The notes: generated by a model not told the origin, from the letters alone. DNA of 64,000 nucleotides from Muscardinus avellanarius (GCA_963383645.1 OY726569.1:80196211-80260210), one strand, 5' to 3'. Positions 1 through 11,360 are shown, counted from the first letter of the stretch. Numbers and translations: made by a program.

Positions 1-113
1 TTTATTTGGAAACAGGGTCTCTTAAGCCAGCGCAGCTGGCTTCGAACCTGCACCATCCTCCTTTCTCCGCCTACCAAGCGTGGGGATTATAAGCGTATGC
101 CATCATGCCCAGC
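1..113 (-). repeat. B1-ID dimer SINE, left arm, hairpin subfamily
   Basis: Reverse complement of the B1-like arm, cut by the window start. It shows the short palindromic AGCCAG..CTGGCT and TTAAGAGACCCTG junction of the hairpin subfamily. Confidence 0.85.
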
Positions 114-246
114 ATCTTTTTATTTTCTAAATTGAGTCCTTTTTCTTTTTTCTTCCATTTTAATCCTCTTGCTGTTTCTCTAGTATTTTATAATTTTAAT
201 TTGAACAACTGTATATTCATTTACAGCTTTAAAAACTATATATTTC

Positions 247-445
247 AAGCCAGACATGGTGCATACCTGTAATATCAGTATTTGAGAGGTTGAGACAGTA
301 ATATTGCAGGTTCAAGGTCAGCCTCATCAACTTAGTGAGGTTCTGTTTCAAAATAAAATAGGCCTGGAGGTATAGCTAAGAGGTAGGAAGCTCTAAGGTT
401 CAATCTCCAGTACCACAATAAAAGGGAAACAAAACAAAAACAATA
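247..445 (+). repeat. B1-ID dimer SINE, diverged
   Basis: Left arm starting agccagacatggtgcatacc, linker aaaataaaatag, ID arm ending ccagtaccac, A-rich tail. Confidence 0.85.
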
Positions 446-450
446 TATTC

Positions 451-565
451 AGCTGGATGTGGTGGTGTACACCTATAATCTCAGTACTTGGACAGCAGAG
501 ACAGAAGGATCACAGGTTTGAAGACAAGCTCAGCAATGTAGCAAGACCTTGTTTCAAAAAATATG
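451..565 (+). repeat. B1 arm of a split SINE
   Basis: Left arm from agctggatgtggtgg to gtttcaaaaaa. Its ID arm is displaced to 854 by the inserted L1 end. Confidence 0.8.
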
Positions 566-853
566 TGGGAAGCCAGGGAGAAAATAGGACATAGGAAGGA
601 CTCCAGACAAAGGAGGAGAAACCTCAGATGAGTAAAGAGATGGGAGGGGGAGGGACACACCCTAATGCACGTGATGTGCATTCACAACCATATCAGAGTT
701 AATCATTGTGCTGAACACATGAGCTCAGGAAGGAGGGGGGATGCGGTGGGAATCGGGGAGGTCTAATGAGTGATGTACACATGTAGGTCTTTACCAACTT
801 GTACCTCATCAAGATGTATGGTTAAATGGACCAATAAATTAAAAAAAATAAAA
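566..853 (+). mobile_element. 5'-truncated L1 3' end inserted in a SINE linker
   Basis: It has a G-rich polypurine stretch (gaaggaggggggatg), then ctaatgagtgatgt and catcaagatgtatgg, then aataaatt and an A tail. The inverted piece at 29890-30095 has the same order of landmarks, so both look like 3' UTRs of one L1 lineage. L1 identity comes from the polypurine 3' UTR and A tail. Confidence 0.6.
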
Positions 854-931
854 GGGCCATGAATGTAGCTCAGAGGTAGAATGCCCTGGGCTTAATCCCC
901 ATTACCAAAAAAAAAAAAAAAAAAAAAAAAA
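854..931 (+). repeat. ID arm of the split SINE, with A tail
   Basis: gggccatgaatgtagctcag to cccattacc followed by 26 A. It completes the dimer whose left arm is at 451-565. Confidence 0.8.
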
Positions 932-1057
932 ATCCATGTATTTTTAGAAATAGTATATGATAACCTGTTACTTCTCTGTGTGGCTCATGGCTTAATTTCT
1001 ATATTTCTGTCTTGAACTGAGCTTAATAAATCACTGACTTCTTCCTTTTTCTTCCAG

Positions 1058-1120
1058 GTCCTACCTTGAGCACAAGACCTCCATGAACTACATGCTGGCA
1101 ACACGCCTCTTCCAGGACAG
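1058..1120 (+). CDS. TTLL5: TTLL5 coding exon A (63 nt)
   Basis: The acceptor tract cttccttttt-cttccag precedes the exon and the donor gtgagg follows it. The first base completes a codon split with the upstream exon; the reading is SYLEHKTSMNYMLATRLFQD plus two bases of an Arg codon. It follows the TTL catalytic domain, whose exons lie upstream of the window. The frame is fixed by the join to the next exon (AG+G = Arg). The length is a multiple of three, so skipping would keep the frame. Confidence 0.93.
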
Positions 1121-2270
1121 GTGAGGATTTGCTAGACTTAACCATGGAGGACCGCATCATCAGAGTTGAAAAAGTACATGCAAAAGAAAGAAAGGAGCTG
1201 TATAAAAATCTTCATGTAAAATCAGTGTTAGAGAAGGCCTTGCATAAAACACAGAACCTCATTTTCTAGAATTTACCAGTAACAATTAGCACTTTGTCAT
1301 TTGTCAGTAACCCAGAATTAAACCATAAAGATCTTTGAGCAGTTGTGACAGCTGCCCTAAACTATTCTTCTTCCAAGGTGGTCAGTTTCTTTTAAAACTC
1401 AGACACAATTTTAACAGACATAGTTTTTTTTTTTCTAGACCAGAGGAGATTAGTTTTATCAAATCATTAAAAGTAGAAGGGCGATAATTCACATAGTTGT
1501 TAATACACTGAGACTTGTTAGAAATGACAACTAATAATCTCAATACAAGGGAGACCAGGTAAAAGATGGAAAACAGACACTGGAATTCAGATGGCACAGC
1601 AGTCGGGGGCTGCTTAGTCAACCATGTGCCTTTATGGCCCTTGAGACATAATTATATTGAATACAGGTTAGTAATTGAATAAAGATTAACAGATTAATAT
1701 GGCCTCTGTGCAAGTATGACATACAAATTTGTGAATGGCTTCATTTTTTTTAATAAAATAAGGCAATCTAGTTATTTAGAGAAATTATATTACTTTCAGG
1801 ATTTTTTTTTAACTATTCTCTAAGTAGATACCCAGATTTTAGCCACTTATGATAGTTTTAGTATTTATTATAAGAAAATTCAGGTTTGTACTTTATATTT
1901 GTGATGAATAGCATTGGTTAAGCACATCCAGAGCTTTTGGTGGAAAAGGATTTACTGGGAAGTGTTGAAATCTCAGATCTTTATTTATGAACTGGGGCTT
2001 GGAGATTTTCCCTACCTCTATAAAACCTTTAATAGTGTTTCTTCATCTATGGAGTTCAGATGCTTTACTAGAGTATATTCTGATATATCATTTTTTAATA
2101 TTTTGGTTTTGTGGTAAGTTCTTTCAGTCTAAAGTTTTAAGTCTGTCTACTGTGGGAAATAAAACAGTCCCCTTATTCTCTTTCCCTTCCTGGGGAACTT
2201 TTGTTAGATACATGTGGCTATATCCTCCATATTTCTTTGATTTTTTGGTATTCTCCATCTTGTCTCTTAG

Positions 2271-2491
2271 CTTTTTTTTTGGGGGGGGGCAGGAGGTCTG
2301 GGGATGGAACCCAGGGGCATCCAACCTCCAAGCTATACCCCTTGCCCTATTTTTTATTCTATATTTTGAAACAGTGTCTCACTGAGTTGCAGAGGGCCTC
2401 ACTAAGTAGTTGAGGCTGTCCGTGAACCACGATCCTTTGGTCTCGGCCTCCCGAATGCTGGGATTACAAGCGTGCACCACCATGCCCGGCT
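2271..2491 (-). repeat. B1-ID dimer SINE, full length
   Basis: T/G tract, then the inverted ID arm (ggatggaacccaggggcat), linker and inverted B1 arm ending gcaccaccatgcccggc. Confidence 0.9.
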
Positions 2492-2549
2492 TCTCTTAGC
2501 TTTTTATTCTTGGAGATTTCTTGAACTTGTCTTTTAAAACTCTAAATTT

Positions 2550-2720
2550 GGACAGATGGGGTGGCACACACTTGTAATTTCAGTACTTGGGAGATTAAGG
2601 CAGGAGGAGGTTGGATTTGAGACTCGCCTGAGCAACTTAGTGAGACCCTGTTTGAAAATTTATAAAAAGCGGGCTGGAGTTGGCTTGGGGTTGACTATCT
2701 AGTACCCTCCCCCCAAAAAG
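2550..2720 (+). repeat. B1-ID dimer SINE, degraded
   Basis: Left arm ggcacacacttgtaatttcag, gagaccctgtttg, then a damaged ID arm ending ctagtaccc. Confidence 0.75.
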
Positions 2721-2769
2721 CCCACAAAAATCTCTAAATTGATGAGGCTTTTGTTCATTATCATCAAAT

Positions 2770-2976
2770 TGCTTTTGTTGGGGGGGGGGTCTGGAGATGG
2801 AACCCAGGGGCATTCTACCTCTGAGCTACACCCCCTGCCCTATTTTTTATTCTTTATTTGAAACAGGATCTCACTAAGTTGCGGAGGGCCTCTCTAAGTA
2901 GCTGAGGCTGTTCGCGAACTGCAGTCCTCCCATCTCAGCCTCCCGAATGCTGGGATTACAAGTATGCGCCACCATG
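2770..2976 (-). repeat. B1-ID dimer SINE
   Basis: Inverted ID arm, linker ttttttattctttatttg and B1 arm ending atgcgccaccatgc. Confidence 0.9.
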
Positions 2977-4366
2977 CTTTATATCTTATGGAAATAATGT
3001 CTTTTCAGGTCTCTGTGTCTTAATTTGTTTAAAGTTCCTTTCAGTTTTTTTGGATTGTATAATTCCTCTGTAATAGTTTTGTTTATTCATCTTGTTCATT
3101 TCAGTTTTTATTGTCTTATATCTTCATATCTTTGATGCTCTTTGATTGTCCAGTCATGGTTAGAGGTAATAAATTGTTTGCTTAAAATAGGTAGTTTTCA
3201 TGTTTTTCCCCACAGGTTGTAGATGTCTCTTTCTGAAACGACGTGGACTCTGTGCTTGAGAGTAGATCTTTCCTTACTTGGTTTTCCCATGAAGGGGAAA
3301 GGGGACACAACAGGCTGGGGTGCACCGTGCTGGCCTAAACTAGGACGCATTCCCTTAGGCATAGCATTAGTAGTAAGACTTTTGAGACGTCATACCATAT
3401 GTGCGTCTTTATTAACACGTTAAATAAGAAGACCTAACAGCTGGTCTAATAACTACCATAATTGCAAAGAATAAAGAATAAGAATTGACAGTATTTTGAG
3501 ATCCTTGTGACAATTCTCAGTATAATGAAAAAAATGTATTTTGCTAATGAAGTTACACTATTCTAGTTTCCTGAATTTATTTGGAGGAATGTTACATTTT
3601 AATCCAAGGATATAATTTTATTTTTTCCATTCAAGTTGGTACCCCCTGCATTCTTTCTTCACGTTCCAGTTAACAACTCCTGCCTATAAAACATTCTAAA
3701 AAGTTTAATTAAGAAAACATAAATTTCCCTGTTTAGCAAAGAAATACCCTTATGATTTACTCTTACCATTTTAGCCTAATCTTCACTTTTCCACACCAAG
3801 CCATATCAGGCGACAGATCAGGCGATATTTACTTGCTCTTTTACATCTTCTTGTCCTTATGAACTCCTTTTCCCTTGGACTGGCTTGAGCTCTGTCCTTC
3901 CTCCTCTGACCTTGACTGGGAGGGGTATTCTTAGCCCTTCTTATATCCGCTGGTCTGTTTTAGATTCCTAGATTGCATTAAATTTTCTGTTTACTCACTT
4001 GTACTTTACAGATTGGCCCTTTAGAGTGGGGACTCTGTTATGTTCAGCTTCATCTTATGTTCATTTTTGCCAGTGTGATAGGAGCACGCATAAACACACA
4101 CACTGCAAACACTGAAAATAGGAAACCAAGTTTGTTCCAAGTTGCAATATCTTCCAGTAAATCTCTTCTCTTTGGCCTGGATTGATGGGTTTCATCTTGG
4201 AAATCTTATTGTGTTATTATCAGAATCATTTTTAGATTAACTCTCTACTTGTTTCTTTTAGGTTAATTTGTTCTGCCTTCTCTCCCTGCCTCTATTCTTC
4301 ACCTGCCTAGCCACCATCCTGCCTTAGCAGAATGTCTTATATATCGTCTTACTCTATGGAGGCAGG

Positions 4367-4393
4367 TGTTTGTTTGTTTGTTTGTTTGTTTGG
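4367..4393 (+). repeat. (GTTT)n simple repeat
   Basis: About seven GTTT units next to an inverted SINE. Confidence 0.95.
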
Positions 4394-4591
4394 GGTGGTA
4401 CTGGGGACTGAGACTCGGGGCATTCTACCTCTGAGCTACACCCCCAGCCCTATTTTATTTTAATTTTGAAATAGGGTCTCATAGATTGACGAAAGTCTTA
4501 CGACTTGCTGAGGTTATTCTCGAACTTGTGATGATCCTGTCTCAGCCTCCCTAGTACTGGGATTATAAGCCTGTGTCACCATGTCTGGCTT
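4384..4591 (-). repeat. B1-ID dimer SINE
   Basis: Inverted copy next to a (GTTT)n tract that may derive from its tail; it ends gtgtcaccatgtctggct. Confidence 0.87.
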
Positions 4592-5796
4592 CTGGTATCA
4601 GTTTTAACCCTGGCTGCATACATTATGTTTATGCCTAGGTCTGAGCTCAGAATGAAGTCGTGGTCCTTACTAAAAGCCATCATTGCAGGTTACCAGAGAA
4701 AACAGTATCTGGTTGAAAAAGTTAAATATAATGAGACAATACCAAGGCATTCATTCATAGGAACAGAAAATATGGGAAAGACAAAATATCTTGATGAATT
4801 CTTAACTTTTCAATTGATATTTCTGTAAACATAATCAACACTGCATTTTTCTTAGTTACATGCTGTATAATTACTATTTGACATTTTTGAAATTACAAAA
4901 TTGTAGAATGGACAGATTAACAGGATAGGAGTAAGGTAAGAAGAGTGTGTGGTTACAAAAGAGCAATCAGGGGATCCTTATGATGGGTGATATAATTGTT
5001 TAGTGTCTTGTCTGTGGTGGTGGATTCATGAACCTTACAAAGTTGATAAAATTGTGCTAAGCTAAACATACACATACACAATGAGCACAAATAAAATGGG
5101 GGAAATCCCTTCTTCCCCTTCCTTCAAACTGTCAAGTACTAAATGAGGAGAGAATGCTTTAAAAGATAAAAGCCTATTTAAATATGAATATCACTCAGTT
5201 TCTGTGACTAGAGCCCAATATTACTTTAGAGATAGTAGAGATATTTGAGTTGTGGAATGTCTATTCCTGATGAACATCCTTTTAGAACTTCATGAGAATC
5301 GAGCTTGGTTTTTCTTTTCTTTTTTAATGAAATAGTTAAATGAAAATAGAGATCTGTGGTCTGAGACCTAAGACCTAGGCTCAAATGTAAAAGCTTTGAA
5401 CTCTAACCATGGGCAGAGTGCAGGATTCTTTTATCCTTCTCCTGTATACAAGCAGGGCTAATAACTGATTGTTCTTTACATGATTGTTGCAACAAATAAG
5501 TGTAATTTGCTTTGGAAATAGACAAATGCAAACCATTATTACAGGTTTTCTCCAAAATATATTTGCTCTTTCCTTTTGTTTTTCATTGATCTTCCCCTTC
5601 AGCTCACAGTATTCTACTCTTCTTTGAGACTATTCTCCATTCATCCATTTGCTTCTCCTCCAAAGCTGTTCTCTCTATTCTAATTTCATATTGAATCTCT
5701 GTAATAAAGATTTCAAGAATGTTTATGTGTGTGTGAACTCCATAGTTAATATCTGAATAGCATTCTCTAACCCAGTTGTCCTTTCTACTTCTGTAG

Positions 5797-5835
5797 GGGA
5801 AACCCAAGAAGAAGCTTATTGACAGGAAGAACACG
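5797..5835 (+). CDS. TTLL5: TTLL5 coding exon B (39-nt small exon)
   Basis: A very short exon between ctacttctgtag and gtaact. Read in the frame handed on from exon A it gives GNPRRSLLTGRT plus two bases (CG) of a split Arg codon. It is an Arg/Ser-rich basic link between the post-catalytic segment and exon C. At 39 nt it is frame-neutral if skipped. The call rests on exact phase continuity on both sides and on recognition of the GNPRRSLL block of TTLL5. Confidence 0.9.
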
Positions 5836-6576
5836 GTAACTGATTTTTAGTGTGTGACCATGCACAGACTAAGCATAATATTTTATATTACCATTTTCAA
5901 CTTGGCTCAGCATGAACAGTAACATGAATAGTGTTTTTTTTTATTGGAAAAGTATTCTGTGTCCACTTTTTAGAAACCAAGTGTGAAATTTACATTATTA
6001 TAAATACATGTATATTGTTTCACTGGATAATAATCGAATTCTTGTTTGGGAAGAGACCAGATTATTGATTTTTGAAGACCATTGCAATGTTAGAATCAGA
6101 TCAGAGTTTGTATGTGGGCCTTGACATACTGGAAATATCCACTCTGTACCTTATGGGACTGCTTTCAGTTTGCCACAGAACTGAAAGTATGTAAAATGCC
6201 TGTGACTCTTTATTTGTGCAGAGAAATGTATAATTCTTTAAATTTTTCTGTTCAAATATTTTCATCATAAATGGTTAGAAAAAACAAAATAAATAGATAT
6301 ATCTAAAAGGGATTGTAACGTATTCGAGAATCTCATTAATTAGCCAGTATTCATGGCATGTTAGTCATATGCCAGGCAGTCTCATAAACATCATAGGTGT
6401 GGTGGTCATGAAGAAAAGCATACTTCTTTCCCTCAGAGAACTATCAGATTTACACTTTGCCCCAACATTCCATATCCTCCATTCCTTATACTAATTGGAA
6501 TTTCTCAGTCTGTCTAGGTTCTCTTAGCTCATAGTTGTTCACTTAAAATATATGTCGATTTTTAAAAAATTAAAAT

Positions 6577-6778
6577 ATAGCTGGGTGTGGTGGCGCATGC
6601 TTGTAATCCCCACGCTTGGGAGGTGGAGATAGGAGGATTGCGCAGGTTCGAAGCCAGCCTCAATGGCTTAAAAGACCCTGTTTCCAAATAAAAATATAAA
6701 ATATGTCTGGGAGTGTAGCCAGGAGGTAGAAGGGTTTCCAGGAACCCCAGTACCACCAAAACAAAACAAACAAATAAT

Positions 6779-6780
<2 letters not shown>
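6577..6780 (+). repeat. B1-ID dimer SINE, hairpin subfamily
   Basis: Left arm with ccccacgcttggg and the aatggcttaaaagacc junction; right arm with aagggtttccaggaacccc. Followed by (AC)n. Confidence 0.92.

Positions 6781-6811
<31 letters not shown>
6781..6811 (+). repeat. (AC)n microsatellite
   Basis: About 15 AC units grown from the tail of the preceding SINE. Confidence 0.95.
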
Positions 6812-6813
<2 letters not shown>

Positions 6814-6867
6814 ATGTCTATAAAGAAAAAATGGTGGTGGGGGTATGGTACTAGTGTATGGTAGTAG

Positions 6868-7045
6868 GTGAGGGTATGGTACTAGAACCCAGAAGCATTC
6901 TACCTCTGAGCTCCACCCAGCCCTGTTTTATTTTTTGTTTTGAAATAGGATCTCACTAAGTTGCTGAGGCTGACCTCAAACCTGCAATCTTTCTGTCTCA
7001 GCCTCCCAAGTACTGGGATTACTGGTATGTGCCACCATACCAAAT
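6868..7045 (-). repeat. B1-ID dimer SINE
   Basis: Inverted ID and B1 arms ending atgtgccaccatacc. It lies directly next to a second inverted left arm. Confidence 0.85.
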
Positions 7046-7046
7046 T

Positions 7047-7170
7047 TATCTTTTATTATGAAACAACAGCTGCTGAGTGTCTCGCTAAAGTGTTGAGGCT
7101 GGCCACAAACTTTTGATCCTCCTCTTTTAGCCTCCCAAGTACTGGGATTACAGGCGTGCGCCACCGATCC
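7047..7170 (-). repeat. B1 arm fragment
   Basis: Inverted left arm only, ending caggcgtgcgccacc. The ID arm is missing. Confidence 0.75.
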
Positions 7171-7724
7171 TGGGAAGAAGGAGATTTTTAGTTCTTCTCC
7201 ATGTCTCTGAGCTTTTGGAAGTCATGTTTTCAGATGATTTTTATGGAGTTTTTATTGATAATTGCCCTGAAAGAAATTCCTTTTCCTCTAAAGAATCATT
7301 TTCTAGGCAATTTAGGCAGAAACAGTCTTATTTATAAAATGGACATTGGCTAATGAACATGAATAGTTCATCTTAATTTATTAGGGTATTAAATTAACTC
7401 CTACTCATTCAATTAGAATGAGCTCAAACATTAAGCTATGTTAAATCACATTAACTTTTTAAAAGCTATGTCTTGAGAAAGAAGAATGTTTGTGAGCTTA
7501 TATAGAGAAGTCATGTTTACCTATATTTGTTTGCCTATACAATAATCAAATTTGACTAAGTTGACCAGATATTATTAAATAAATGGTGTGATGTTTAAGT
7601 CAGTTTTTTTTTTAATTTTCTTTAATTGGCTAAATATTTTAATAGCTCTATGACAGTGTGATTTAGTCTTTGGAACTATGATAAAAGCTAAGTTTGAACC
7701 ATTTTGACGTTCACTAATAGCTTG

Positions 7725-8012
7725 GTTTGGAGATACAGAAGTATAGTCATAGCTGCTTGGGAGGCTGGAGCAGGAAGAACTACTTTAGCTCAGAAGTTTG
7801 TCTTTTTTTTTTTTTTTTTTTTTTGGAAACAGAGTCTCAATGAGTTGCAAAGGGCGTAGTTAAGTAGCTGAGGCTGTCTGTGATCCTCCAGTCTCCACCT
7901 CCCGAGTGCTGGGATTATAAGCATGCACCACCATGACCAGCTTGAGCTCAGAAGTTTGAAACCAGCCTGAGCATCATAGTGAGAACCAGCCTCAAAAACA
8001 AAACAAAACATT
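7725..8012 (+). repeat. Old B1-like copy split by a younger SINE
   Basis: The pieces 7725-7800 and 7945-8012 join into cttgggaggctggagcagg..gaccagcctgagcatcatag. The copy is too diverged to class further. Confidence 0.55.
7801..7944 (-). repeat. Truncated SINE insertion with target duplication
   Basis: T22 followed by an inverted B1 arm without an ID arm. It is flanked by perfect 14-bp copies of agctcagaagtttg at 7787-7800 and 7945-7958. Confidence 0.85.
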
Positions 8013-8144
8013 AATTTGCTTTCCATTTCTATTCCCACTGTCAGAACCCACCTGCTCTTCACTAAGAGCAGGTAGGTTTTCTATTCTAAATAAAACGCTT
8101 CCAAAAGAATTACTACTCTCTCTCCCTAGAAAGTCGTAAACAGA

Positions 8145-8147
<3 letters not shown>

Positions 8148-8201
<54 letters not shown>
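8148..8201 (+). repeat. (TA)n microsatellite
   Basis: About 26 uninterrupted TA units. Confidence 0.98.
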
Positions 8202-8203
<2 letters not shown>

Positions 8204-8972
8204 TTTTGGTCATATACAGAGTCTTAAAAACTCCCAGAGGAGTTAGGATGATTCCTTGCCCTCAAAGTAAATAGCCTTCAAGTTGGAGAGAATTTAGAGC
8301 TAACTAGTTAGATCTTAGGTTCTGCGTGTGCAGAGTTAGCAGCCTGCTTTCAGATATGACCACACATCCTTCGCTCTCTCTTTGGAACCTGGGAGACTTT
8401 GCCAATCTTACACTTTGCCCAGCCCTTGTCTAAACTGGGCCTGCCATCAGTCACCGCCCTGGTTTGTGATGTGTCTTACTGTCATGCCTACTGTACCTGC
8501 CAGCAGCCCTGTCCTCACATCTCATTTCTCATTCATGACCTGCTTGAGGTTGGCCTTGTCCTCCATCTCTGCTTTCTCTCACCTGTGCCTCTGACTCTAA
8601 CTCCTGACCTGGAGAGGCCCGTACCTCTCCTGCTCCTCACAGAGCTAATTAGGACCTAAAGGAGGATGGTGGCCTTAGCAATTTCTTACATTGGGGTGCT
8701 TGAGACCCCGTGAGGCCCTCACTGAGGGTGACTTCACTGAGACACTTCCCCTGTGATGCTTAAAACATTGTATTCACACAGATTTTTAAACAGATTTTTG
8801 TTAAACACATTTAACAAAATTCACATTAGTGAGGTACTGTAGAGTCCAATTTAGAATTCATTAGAGTTATCATACCCAGTCTGTCATCCTTACAGAATTC
8901 TGTCAAGTTTAGCCTTGGAATAAAGAAGAGAACTTTCGGATGGCAATTACACTGTCCCCTCCCCACCCCTAG

Positions 8973-9130
8973 AATGGCTGCTGATGGAGCACCAGAGTTG
9001 AAGATAGAAAGTGTGAATTCAAAGGCCAAGCTGCATGCTGCTCTTTACGAGAGAAAGCTCCTGTCTCTGGAGGTGCGCAAACGCAGACGGCGGAGTGGCA
9101 GATTGAGGGCAATGAGGCCAAAATACCCAG
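8973..9130 (+). CDS. TTLL5: TTLL5 coding exon C (158 nt), basic patch
   Basis: The acceptor is preceded by a C-rich pyrimidine tract (cccctccccacccctag) and the donor is gtacct. The reading starts [19 protein letters not shown], continues through a helical stretch [13 protein letters not shown], and ends with a strongly basic cluster, [18 protein letters not shown]. The first base completes the Arg codon from exon B and the last G begins a Val codon finished by exon D. Such a cationic segment could contact acidic partners such as tubulin tails, but that is inference from charge alone. Confidence 0.95.
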
Positions 9131-9536
9131 GTACCTGCGGTCAGTGCTAACCACACTACAGTCGGGTTAACCAGCTCCTTACTCAGTACTTAGTGAGTGA
9201 GAACTTTCCCAGTCACATGCACTTGTTTTTGTTTTGTCTCATTCTTTTCTCTGAAACCTAGTTTCAGGACAGTATTTAACCTTCAGCTCCATAATGTCTG
9301 TATTGCAGAAGCTCTAAAACCTGCATATTTTGGTGCTTGCTCTTACTGTGTCATCATACACATACCTGATACTTTGAAAATAGTGTTAGCCTGAGTGTAA
9401 TGGAATTCTGAGCATTACTGTTGGGGTTTTGATGATAGAAAAGTCCAGTTTATCCTTTGAAGTTATAGAATGCTCTGTTTTTAGACAAAGAGAAATATTT
9501 TTCCTCTCATATTCTTCTATTTTGTAACTTTTCCCC

Positions 9537-9738
9537 CTTTTTTTTTTTTTTTTGCTGTACTGGAAATGAAACCCAGGGGCACTCTACCTCTGAGCTATAC
9601 CTGTAGCCCTGTTTTTTATTCTTTATTTTGAAACAGGATCTCACTAAGTTGTGGAGGGCCTCACTAAGTAGTTGAGTCTGGCCGTGAACCTGCGATCCTC
9701 CTGGCTAGGATTACAAGCGTGTGCCACCACACCTGGCT
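9537..9738 (-). repeat. B1-ID dimer SINE
   Basis: T16, inverted ID arm, linker and B1 arm ending gtgccaccacacctggct. Confidence 0.9.
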
Positions 9739-10005
9739 CATGAGTCTGTTTTTAGTGGATTGACAGGCCAATTACCTTTATTCCCCAGCTTCCCTTCTTT
9801 GAAGATCACCTATATCGGGCAGCATGTTAGACACTGAAGTGTTATTGATTAATAAAGGTGTAAACTCTGTTCTTACAGAGCTTACAAGGGAGTGGAGGAA
9901 GGGGCAGTGAGTAAATATAGTGTAGAAAGACACCCTCTCCTCTTTGTGCCTCTCTAAAGGCTGCTTCTTGAAACCTCTAATACACTCAGAGTGATGACTC
10001 AATCA

Positions 10006-10188
10006 AGAGGCTTTTTTTTTTGTATTTTTTTATTGAAAATAAATGGTATACGTTTAAACTGTACTTGGTGCCCTCTCCCCCTCCTGTCCCTGTTTTCCCT
10101 TCTCCCCCTCCCAACAATGATTGTCCAGGGCATCCTTGCTATATTCATACTTTTACACATATTCGGATATAGCGAGAGGCTTTTTTTT
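10006..10188 (-). mobile_element. Short L1 3' end with target duplications
   Basis: The core 10020-10174 holds a T/A-rich end and a C-rich tract (reverse complement of the L1 polypurine 3' UTR). Perfect 14-bp flanks agaggctttttttt lie at 10006-10019 and 10175-10188. About 155 bp, extremely 5'-truncated. Confidence 0.6.
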
Positions 10189-10426
10189 GTCTTAGATTGT
10201 GGGAGAGCCATCGGTAAGATAAGACATTTCAACACTAATGAAGATAATTAGTAGGTTTTTAGAATATGTAAGATTAGAGAGAGACATGTGGTTGCTAATA
10301 ATTCTGTGCCTTGTTTGAGGTTTGATTTAGAAATGGGTTTTTTTACTAAAAAGATAAAAGGAAGGTATTGGGAGAGAGGAAAATTTAATCCTTTTTTCAG
10401 CAACATGAGTGATTCTTCGCATTTAG

Positions 10427-10733
10427 TGATTACCCAACCAGCTGAAATGAATGTTAAAACTGAGACAGAGAGTGAAGAAGAGGAAGATGTGGCATTAGAC
10501 AATGAAGATGAAGAACAGGAAGCTTCTCAGGAGGAGTCTGCGGGGTCTGTTGGAGAGAATCAAGCCAAATATACACCCTCATTGACTGTTATGGTAGAAA
10601 ATTCTCCCAAAGAAAATGCCATGAAAGTTCCTGAATGGAATAATAAAGGCGAGCAGGGCTGCAAAATCGAGACTCAGGAGCCAGAGCCGAAATTTAACCT
10701 GATGCAGATTCTGCAAGATAATGGAAATCTGAG
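10427..10733 (+). CDS. TTLL5: TTLL5 coding exon D (307 nt), acidic tract
   Basis: G from exon C plus TG gives Val, then [14 protein letters not shown] and a long acidic run of Glu and Asp (about 20 acidic residues in 35), then a segment with [14 protein letters not shown], and finally [13 protein letters not shown], which leads into the conserved core. The donor is gtaggt. The acceptor used (gcatttag, AG at 10425-10426) has a poor pyrimidine tract, while a stronger acceptor lies 26 nt upstream at 10399-10400. The downstream choice is made because it alone keeps the full-length frame open and matches the known TTLL5 sequence. Confidence 0.94.
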
Positions 10734-10889
10734 GTAGGTACCTTTGGCAATTATTATAGTAAAACTGATACTAACTAACACATACCATGTACCAGGTCCT
10801 ATTTTAATGGCTGTATTGTCATTTTTCATTTAATATTCACAGAAGTCCTCTGAACTAATGACTGTAATTAGACACTGCATGCTCGTTGT

Positions 10890-11035
10890 GTGTGTTGCTG
10901 GGGATTGAGCTCAATGGTGTTCTAACTCTGAGCTACACCTCTACCCCTTTTTTTTTTCCTTTTGAAGAGGGTCTTGCTAAGCTGCTGAGGGCCACTCTAA
11001 GTTGCTGAGGCTGGCCTCATACCTTTGATCCTCTG
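10890..11035 (-). repeat. SINE fragment
   Basis: Inverted ID arm (gctggggattgagctcaatg) and part of an inverted B1 arm. Confidence 0.75.
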
Positions 11036-11057
11036 CAGATCTACAGTAAGATGTAGA

Positions 11058-11260
11058 AGCCGGGTATGATGGTGCATACCTGGAATCCAGTACTTGAGAG
11101 GGTGAGACAGAAGGACCACAGTTTCGTGGCCAGCCTCAGCAACCTTGTGAAGACCTCCTCAAACTAGTGAGACTGTTTCAAAATGAAGTAGGGCTGGAGG
11201 TGTAGCTCTGAGGTAGAACACCCCTGTGTATCATCCCCAGTACCACAAAAAAAAAAAAGA
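11058..11260 (+). repeat. B1-ID dimer SINE
   Basis: From agccgggtatgatggtgcat to ccccagtaccac, then an A tail that has grown into a purine tract. Confidence 0.88.
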
Positions 11261-11340
11261 AAGAAAGAAAGGAAAGGAAAGGAAAGGAAGGAAGGAAGGA
11301 AGGAAGGAAGGAAAAAGAAAAGAAAGAAGGAAAAGAAAAG
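11247..11340 (+). repeat. Purine tract (GAAA/GGAA)n
   Basis: An all-purine run of more than 90 bases derived from the SINE tail. Confidence 0.95.
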
Positions 11341-11360
11341 CCATGTGAAAACAACACTGA

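Larger units (their letters stand above)
1..1057 (+). other. TTLL5: TTLL5 intron upstream of exon A (partial)
   Basis: Contains a truncated inverted SINE, two direct SINEs (the second split by an L1 3' end) and an A26 run. About 130 bases next to exon A are unique. Confidence 0.9.
1121..5796 (+). other. TTLL5: TTLL5 intron A-B
   Basis: 4.7 kb intron. Four SINE copies (three inverted) lie at 2271-2976 and 4384-4591, with a (GTTT)n tract at 4367-4393. An L2-like 3' end may be present at about 3960-4080 but is weak. The rest is unique AT-rich sequence with no exon seen. Confidence 0.9.
5836..8972 (+). other. TTLL5: TTLL5 intron B-C
   Basis: 3.1 kb intron with a SINE plus (AC)n at 6577-6811, inverted SINE arms at 6868-7170, an old B1-like copy split by a younger SINE at 7725-8012, and a (TA)n tract. 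The stretch 8220-8970 is unique; its short open frames look incidental. Confidence 0.9.
9131..10426 (+). other. TTLL5: TTLL5 intron C-D
   Basis: 1.3 kb intron with an inverted SINE (9537-9738), an old repeat fragment around 9820-9950 and a short inverted L1 3' end (10020-10174). It ends with two competing acceptors. Confidence 0.9.

Noticed and set aside
8382..8659. Two overlapping + strand open frames in intron B-C
   Set aside because: No splice context, codon bias or recognisable motif; probably chance in pyrimidine-rich DNA.
10288..10426. Open frame extending upstream of exon D
   Set aside because: It continues from intron C-D through two AG acceptors. Phase continuity with exon C requires a start at 10427.
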